Shown: piece by piece, positions 59,135 through 64,000 of the stretch
How positions within the stretch are numbered: the first letter of the stretch is position 1
How the letters are laid out: the number at the start of each line of letters is the position of its first letter
NCBI RefSeq assembly: GCF_022267515.1
Contig: NZ_JAKFGB010000007.1
Location: forward strand, 124,001 to 188,000
Reading direction: 5' to 3'
Source of the DNA: Rubinisphaera margarita
GTDB lineage: Bacteria; Planctomycetota; Planctomycetia; Planctomycetales; Planctomycetaceae
Length of the DNA: 64,000 nt
The notes under the pieces: model-generated
The model's input: only the letters and a program-made list of their open reading frames with translations
Databases searched by the model: none
Told to the model about the DNA's origin: nothing
Made by a program: the position numbers and the translations under genes

Positions 59135-59653
59135 TTACGGCAGGATACGTTTTTCGAGAATTCTCTGGTGCATCTCATACCGTTTCTGCATCCGCTCGAT
59201 GGAGTACATGCGGATCAGCCGACCTTTGTAGAGCAGCCGATTCTGCTCGTCGCGGGAAATTTCGTCACCCACTTCCCGCATGGCCATTCCGGCGTACAGC
59301 TGGGCAAAGGTGATTGGATCGACGCCATTCCCCTGCTCCAGATCTTCGATGGCGTCGCCGCCGCCGGTGAGAATCAGGAACGGATTCATTGGGACAGCTG
59401 CCGGATTGTAGCGTCCTTCGAGTCGCAGCGTTTCCATGGCCTGGGTGAGAGCTTCTGAGGCCATCTGGATCTGCTGGACGGTTTCGTTCGCCAGCGGGAT
59501 CGCCTGATTTTGCTCGTCTTCATTGGTGGACGGAGGCTGAGCCGCGGTGTGCGACGGCTGCAAAATGTCCGAAGTTCCCAGGAAATATCCGATTCCGACC
59601 AGTGCCAGGGAACAGACGAGCCGCTGAACCATTGATTGAGACATCACGCGCAT
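59135..59653 (-). CDS. Small exported protein of unknown function
   Basis: From the ATG at 59653 (AAGGTG seven bases upstream) the product is 172 residues. It has a signal peptide or anchor (VQRLVCSLALVGIGYFLG), a Gln/Asn-rich linker and a helical domain (about 45-110, ETVQQIQMASEALTQAMETLRLEGRY). A C-terminal part ends RYEMHQRILEKRILP. No family was recognised. It is convergent with the SDR gene and lies just downstream of the Hpt gene. The frame is open to 59698, but the ribosome-binding site favours 59653. Confidence 0.65.
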   Translation of the reverse strand: MRVMSQSMVQRLVCSLALVGIGYFLGTSDILQPSHTAAQPPSTNEDEQNQAIPLANETVQQIQMASEALTQAMETLRLEGRYNPAAVPMNPFLILTGGGDAIEDLEQGNGVDPITFAQLYAGMAMREVGDEISRDEQNRLLYKGRLIRMYSIERMQKRYEMHQRILEKRILP

Positions 59654-59799
59654 CACCAGACACCTTAACTCAGAAGTTGCAAAGCAGACTGCATACAAAG
59701 ATCATGCACCGTGCACATATCGTGACGTGCGGACCGACTGCTTGCAACCCGAACCTGAGTCACCGGGGCGGGATATTTGCGTGTCCGGAACTCCTGCCG

Positions 59800-60150
59800 T
59801 TACAGGCAGATCCGTTCCATATAGTCGATCAAACTTTGCACGGCTGCCGGGACTTCCCGTGTGTGTCCCGCCTTGCAGATCGTTTCGAGGCGATGGGCGA
59901 CGTCGGTGAGACCGGGATAGCCATAGCCCCCTCCGGCTCCTTTGAGTTGATGAGCGATGCCTTTGAGCATGGCAACATCTCCTTCTTCAAGGTTTGCCAG
60001 CAGTTGCATCCGTCGTTCCGGAAGTGCGCCAACGAAGTATTCGAGCAGTTCCTGAAAGTCTTCGTCTGCGGCGTACAGTGACCGTACAGGCGTAGACTGC
60101 AAGCTGGCGGAATCGGCGATCTTCGACGTTACTTGAGAATCAGTCAGCAT
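59800..60150 (-). CDS. Hpt (histidine phosphotransfer) domain protein
   Basis: The 116-residue protein is a stand-alone Hpt module: a four-helix bundle with the phospho-accepting His in LKGIAHQLKGAGGGYGYPGL (about residue 66) and a VAHRLE helix after it. Hpt proteins relay phosphoryl groups between hybrid histidine kinases and response regulators in the cytosol. GAGGGG lies nine bases before the ATG at 60150. No kinase or receiver gene is adjacent, so its partners are encoded elsewhere. Confidence 0.85.
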   Translation of the reverse strand: MLTDSQVTSKIADSASLQSTPVRSLYAADEDFQELLEYFVGALPERRMQLLANLEEGDVAMLKGIAHQLKGAGGGYGYPGLTDVAHRLETICKAGHTREVPAAVQSLIDYMERICL

Positions 60151-60477
60151 TTGTGAGTTCCCCTCAACTCAGATAATGCACCGCCAGCCAGGCTGACGAA
60201 CCGGCTCGGGACGAGTCCCAGGCTCGGCCATGGTTCTTGACAGGACCGCTCAGCCCTGCACGCATCTCAAACATAGGCCGAAATTGGTGCGTCGGACGAT
60301 GACATGCGGAAATCCCCTGAAAACAAATACTGATTCTGCACTTCGGGCCCCAGATGGCGAACAACCCCTGTGTCTCAGACGGCACAACCGACAGCATCCG
60401 ATCTTGACCTTGAACGGACGATTCTCCTATTAGTCCGCTTCCATTCTGATTGCCACATTCTCTCCAGTCCTGCCTCA
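60151..60477. other. Intergenic gap between divergent hpt and LptF-like genes
   Basis: About 325 bases. No gene, tRNA or terminator was recognised; an extension of the LptF-like reading frame to 60370 lies here but has no ribosome-binding site and no membrane segment. It should carry both promoters. Confidence 0.4.
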
Positions 60478-61656
60478 ATGCGTCTGTTACAGCGATACAT
60501 CACGCTCGAGCTGCTACGCGTCTTCGTCATGGTCCTGCTGGCCATTTCGATTTTGCTGGTCTTCGTTGGCGTGTTCCAACAGGCGACCGAAAACGGCCTG
60601 GGGCCAATGGAAGTGCTGCAGATCCTTCCCTATGTGATCTACAGCCTTCTGCCGATCACCATTCCGGCCACCATGCTGCTCACGGTAACGGTCGTGTATG
60701 GACGCATGTCGGGAGACCAGGAACTGATTGCCGCCCGAGCCGCAGGCATTAATCTCCTCTCGCTGCTCTGGCCTTCCCTGCTAATGGGAGCCTGCCTGAG
60801 CGTCGGATCACTCGTCCTGACCGACCAGGTCATTCCCTGGTCGATCGACAAGATTCAGGAAACCGTGCTCCTGAAGATGGAAAAGATCTTTCTCGATCAG
60901 CTTCGCAGCGATCACCAGTTCATCGACGCCAATGGCGGGCTGGTCATCACCGTGATGGACATCGATGACAAGACGCTCGTCAAGCCGACAATTCGCTACA
61001 CGACCAAGAACGGACGCACGTTTACCATCCAGGCCGACTCAGCCAACATTCATTTCAACCTGCAGGAGCGGCTCGCCAAGATTCGCGTCGTCGGCGGATA
61101 TATCCACATGTCTGACGGACGGGGCGCGTGGATTCGTGAAGAAGAATATCCGTTCCCGTTGCCGATGATCGACAAGCAACGCAAGGCGCGTCACATGGCC
61201 GCTCAAGACATCACCACCGAGCTGGCCAGATTGAAGGACGTCGAAGAGTATCGGACGTCCGAGCGGGCAATTTCAGCCGCCATGAGTCTGACGACCGGAC
61301 GTTTCGAAGAGTTCACGATGCAGGACTTCACAGACCTGATTCAGGGCGAAATGGTCGATACGCAACGGCGGCATAAGCTGGCGGCCGAATATCACGGGCG
61401 ATTCGCGATGGCGGGCAGCTGCTTTTTCTTCGTCCTGGTGGGGAGTCCGTTCTCAATCATTCAGGCCAAGAAACAGTTTCTCACCACGTTCTTCATCGTG
61501 TTCATGCCAATCGTGTTCATTTACTACCCGATGGTCATGCTCTCAATGAACCAGGCGAAGAATGGCACTCTCGATGCCGCCTGGGTCATGTGGGTCGCCA
61601 ACGCGGTCACAGGTGTCGTCGGTCTGTATCTGCTCCGCAGGGTGATGCAGAACTAG
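60478..61656 (+). CDS. LptF/LptG-family permease
   Basis: From the ATG at 60478 (MRLLQRYITLELLRVFVMVLLAIS) the product is 392 residues with three N-terminal helices. A periplasmic beta-jellyroll domain follows (about 130-290, IRYTTKNGRTFTIQADSANIHFNLQERLAKIRVVGGYIH), then three C-terminal helices including SCFFFVLVGSPFSIIQ. These are the marks of LptF/LptG, the membrane subunits that extract lipopolysaccharide for transport to the outer membrane. The second paralogue is not adjacent, and LptB is not in the window. It is transcribed alone. Confidence 0.88.
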   Translation: MRLLQRYITLELLRVFVMVLLAISILLVFVGVFQQATENGLGPMEVLQILPYVIYSLLPITIPATMLLTVTVVYGRMSGDQELIAARAAGINLLSLLWPSLLMGACLSVGSLVLTDQVIPWSIDKIQETVLLKMEKIFLDQLRSDHQFIDANGGLVITVMDIDDKTLVKPTIRYTTKNGRTFTIQADSANIHFNLQERLAKIRVVGGYIHMSDGRGAWIREEEYPFPLPMIDKQRKARHMAAQDITTELARLKDVEEYRTSERAISAAMSLTTGRFEEFTMQDFTDLIQGEMVDTQRRHKLAAEYHGRFAMAGSCFFFVLVGSPFSIIQAKKQFLTTFFIVFMPIVFIYYPMVMLSMNQAKNGTLDAAWVMWVANAVTGVVGLYLLRRVMQN

Positions 61657-61736
61657 AGCGGAGCCGAGAACCTGCTGCCACGCGACCCGGCCGGTTGGAC
61701 TCTAGATCCCCCGCCGGCCGAATCGACTCCAGTTGA

Positions 61737-63845
61737 CTACGTATCCCGACAGAGCACAACGATCGATCGATCGCGAACTTCGTAGGTCGGCTTGTCCAGA
61801 ACCTGCCAGCCTGCCGGTTCAGCGATGTCGTGAGGGGACTCGAGAGCGGTATCGATAATCCGCTTCCAGGTGATGGCGGAGCCTTCCATGATCTTGAAGT
61901 CGACCGGATTCGGCGAGCCGTTGATCATCACGTACAGGTCCCGACAATCGTGCTGCGTTCCAATCAGACTGAACGCCAGCACCTGAGAATTCGCACTCAG
62001 ATCGCAATGCCCTTCTGGTCCGTACCAGCTGACTTCGTTCCGCCAGAAGCGGGACCGGCAGATGGAATTGAAAGACTTCCGGAACTCAATGATGAGTTTC
62101 GTGAACCGGAAGATATCACCGAACTGTTCTTTGCGGGACCAGTCGACCCAGCTCGTTTCGTTGTCCTGGTTGTAGGCGTTGTTGTTCCCATGCTGGGTCT
62201 GCATGAACTCATCGCCCATGCGAATCATCGGGGAGCCATTAGAGATCATCAGCAATGTCAGAAAATTCTTGACCTGCCGCCTCCGCGTGTGCATGACTTC
62301 GACGGGAGTTTTCTCTTCTCCTTCGTGACCGCAATTCCACTTGAACTCATGCGAGCCATCCCGATTCTCCTCGCCGTTGTCCCAGTTGTATTTTCCGTGA
62401 TAGGTGACCAGGTCATTCAACGTGGAACCATCGTGAGATGAGATGTAATTCACCGACTGCCAGGGCCGACAGGAGTGCTGAATGTCATCGGGGAACAGAT
62501 CGGCACTCCCGTAGATCCGGGTCATGAGTTCGGGAACCATGCCGCGTTCGCCGGCGACGAATCGCTGCAACGCATCGCGATAGCGCCCATTCCACTGCAT
62601 CCACAGCCAGCCGGGGAACGAATAGCCGAGCTGATAGGTTCCGGCCGCGTCCCATGGTTCGGCGATCAACCGCACGTTGAGGAAGTCTTCGGCTGTGACG
62701 ATCTGCGAAAAGATTGGCGGTCGATCCATCGAGATTGAACCATCGCTGCGGCGGGCGAAGATCGATGCGAGATCGAAACGGAACCCGTCGACATGCATCT
62801 CGTCCCGCCAGTACTTCAGGCTGTCGACGATCAGCTTTTTCACCGCCAGCCTGTTCGCGTCGAGCGTGTTGCCGCAACCGGAGAAGTTCGCGAAGTCCGC
62901 CTTTCCGTTCGCGCCGGGGGTCGGCATGTAATACATCGCATTGCCGATTCCCTTGAAGCTGTAGTTCGGGCCGCGATCGTCGCCTTCACAGGTGTGGTTG
63001 TAGACCACGTCGAGAATGACTTCGATGCCCGCTTTGTGCAGTTCACGCACCATCGTTCGGAATTCATCCCGGACATCGCGGCTTTCGTGGTTCATCGCGT
63101 ATTCGTGATGCGGCGCGAAGAAGTTCAACGGCATGTAACCCCAGTAATTCCCTTCGGCCGGGTCGTACTGGAAGACCGGCATCAGCTCGACAGCCGTCAC
63201 GCCGAGATCACGAAGATGTGGAATCTTGTCGACAATACCCGCGTAGGTGCCGCGTCGGACTTCAGGGACCCCGGAGTTCGGATTCTGTGTGAAACCGCGA
63301 ACATGCATCTCGTAAATCACGAGATCGGAATCGTGGCGAATATAGTGATCATCACCCCAGTCGAACGCATCGTCGGTGTCGATCACCCCGAGTGGCGCTC
63401 GGCCGATGTTGCAGCCGGGCTTCTTGGCCAGCTCCCGGTCGAAGTCGGGCGGGAAGTGGACCGCGCGGGCGTACGGATCGAGCAGGAGCTTGTCGAAGTC
63501 GAAACGATGGAACCCCGCCTCGTTCTTCTGAGGGCCGTCGACCCGGTATCCGTAGTAGAAGGCTTTCGGCGCTCGCGACTTCGGAATGCGGCAATGCCAG
63601 ACCGGTCCGGACTTATTGGCGAAGTGATCGAACTCGTACACCAGCTCCGGGGTGTAGTAGTCGTCCTGGGAGAACAGCATCAGAAGGACCCGGGATGCCT
63701 TTTCGGCATACAGCACGAAATTCCAGGCTTCCTGCTTTTCAATCCAGCTGACTCCGGGTGGATCGTGCCAGCCCTCCGTCTGATGCCAGTTAATCATCGT
63801 GTTCCACTTCACTGTTTTGGCTGCGAACGTTGTCCTGTCAGTCAT
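61737..63845 (-). CDS. glgX: Glycogen debranching enzyme GlgX/isoamylase
   Basis: From the ATG at 63845 (MTDRTTFAAKTVKWNTM) the product is 702 residues. It has an N-terminal CBM48 domain, then a GH13 barrel with the nucleophile in DGFRFDLASIF (about residue 357), the acid in LIAEPWDAAGTY (about 392) and the third carboxylate in SSHDGSTLNDLV (about 472). A C-terminal beta domain completes it. It hydrolyses alpha-1,6 branches in glycogen or maltodextrin. The usual HDGFTLNDL motif is HDGSTLNDL here. The frame is open to 63962, but those residues look non-coding. It is convergent with the LptF-like gene. Confidence 0.93.
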   Translation of the reverse strand: MTDRTTFAAKTVKWNTMINWHQTEGWHDPPGVSWIEKQEAWNFVLYAEKASRVLLMLFSQDDYYTPELVYEFDHFANKSGPVWHCRIPKSRAPKAFYYGYRVDGPQKNEAGFHRFDFDKLLLDPYARAVHFPPDFDRELAKKPGCNIGRAPLGVIDTDDAFDWGDDHYIRHDSDLVIYEMHVRGFTQNPNSGVPEVRRGTYAGIVDKIPHLRDLGVTAVELMPVFQYDPAEGNYWGYMPLNFFAPHHEYAMNHESRDVRDEFRTMVRELHKAGIEVILDVVYNHTCEGDDRGPNYSFKGIGNAMYYMPTPGANGKADFANFSGCGNTLDANRLAVKKLIVDSLKYWRDEMHVDGFRFDLASIFARRSDGSISMDRPPIFSQIVTAEDFLNVRLIAEPWDAAGTYQLGYSFPGWLWMQWNGRYRDALQRFVAGERGMVPELMTRIYGSADLFPDDIQHSCRPWQSVNYISSHDGSTLNDLVTYHGKYNWDNGEENRDGSHEFKWNCGHEGEEKTPVEVMHTRRRQVKNFLTLLMISNGSPMIRMGDEFMQTQHGNNNAYNQDNETSWVDWSRKEQFGDIFRFTKLIIEFRKSFNSICRSRFWRNEVSWYGPEGHCDLSANSQVLAFSLIGTQHDCRDLYVMINGSPNPVDFKIMEGSAITWKRIIDTALESPHDIAEPAGWQVLDKPTYEVRDRSIVVLCRDT

Positions 63846-64000
63846 GCACCATAGATGACTTGCGGCCAGTTCACCAGTTCGCAATGATGGATCAATGACC
63901 GGCCATATGAAAACAAGGAGCCGTTCATTCCCGGTTTCGCCCCGTCCTGCACCCTGTTCCACGGATATCGGAATATGCGACTTCTCGCCTTCACTCTTAC
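63846..64000. other. Right window edge
   Basis: The last 155 bases lie upstream of the debranching enzyme and show no supported gene. A reading frame running off the edge cannot be judged. Confidence 0.4.

Overview
This window is bacterial chromosome from a member of the Planctomycetota, most likely the family Planctomycetaceae. The evidence is a set of gene families typical of that phylum: a DUF1549/DUF1553 protein followed by a DUF1501 protein, a roughly 1,000-residue PVC-type CxxCH haem protein, a Tat-exported Gfo/Idh/MocA oxidoreductase, a DUF1080-like secreted protein, an SPFH-GYF protein and GtrA-fused glycosyltransferases. Sampled coding lines are about 57-58 % G+C. Genes lie on both strands in short runs. 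No rRNA, tRNA or CRISPR array was recognised. All domain calls come from reading motifs by eye; no database search was run.

Layout. 1-8.7 kb: the start of tilS (cut by the window edge), rny, trpE, a secreted DUF1080-like protein, hemW, rimO and pgsA. 8.7-13.6 kb: asnB and a GT4 glycosyltransferase on the minus strand, then an exported TPR protein with a clear terminator. 13.8-17 kb: a SUKH (SMI1/KNR4) protein and a two-gene FtsX/MacB-type ABC transporter with a His-rich loop. 17.4-19.1 kb: ilvN-ilvC and a terminator. 19-27 kb: a LuxR-type regulator, a secreted protein, a glycerate kinase, the haem protein and the SPFH protein. 27-29.2 kb: ispH-dprA.

29.2-32.5 kb: a compositional island (sampled lines 38-50 % G+C) carrying one large gene. 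It encodes a reverse transcriptase fused to a C-terminal nitrilase-fold domain, the architecture of UG1/DRT1-type anti-phage reverse transcriptases. A strong intrinsic terminator separates it from the upstream Gfo/Idh gene and shows that the longest possible start of its reading frame is wrong. This is the most notable locus in the window.

32.5-44.3 kb: Gfo/Idh oxidoreductase, GT2 glycosyltransferase, scpA, a UvrA-like paralogue, a MATE transporter, asd, an MFS transporter and a membrane protein. 44.4-53 kb: the DUF1549-DUF1501 pair, a pseudo-receiver coiled-coil protein, a 927-residue GT2-GtrA-GT-C fusion and a proline-rich exported protein. 53.4-59 kb: a translation/replication cluster, rplY-pth-rpsF-ssb-rplI-dnaB, with an SDR-like gene overlapping dnaB. 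59-64 kb: a small exported protein, a lone Hpt protein, an LptF/LptG-family permease and a glycogen debranching enzyme.

Several intergenic gaps hold short dispersed palindromes. One 23-bp block occurs in opposite orientation at 14.76 and 42.93 kb, and a GTCCC-N3/4-GGGAC hairpin type is shared between 20.05 kb and the rpsF leader.
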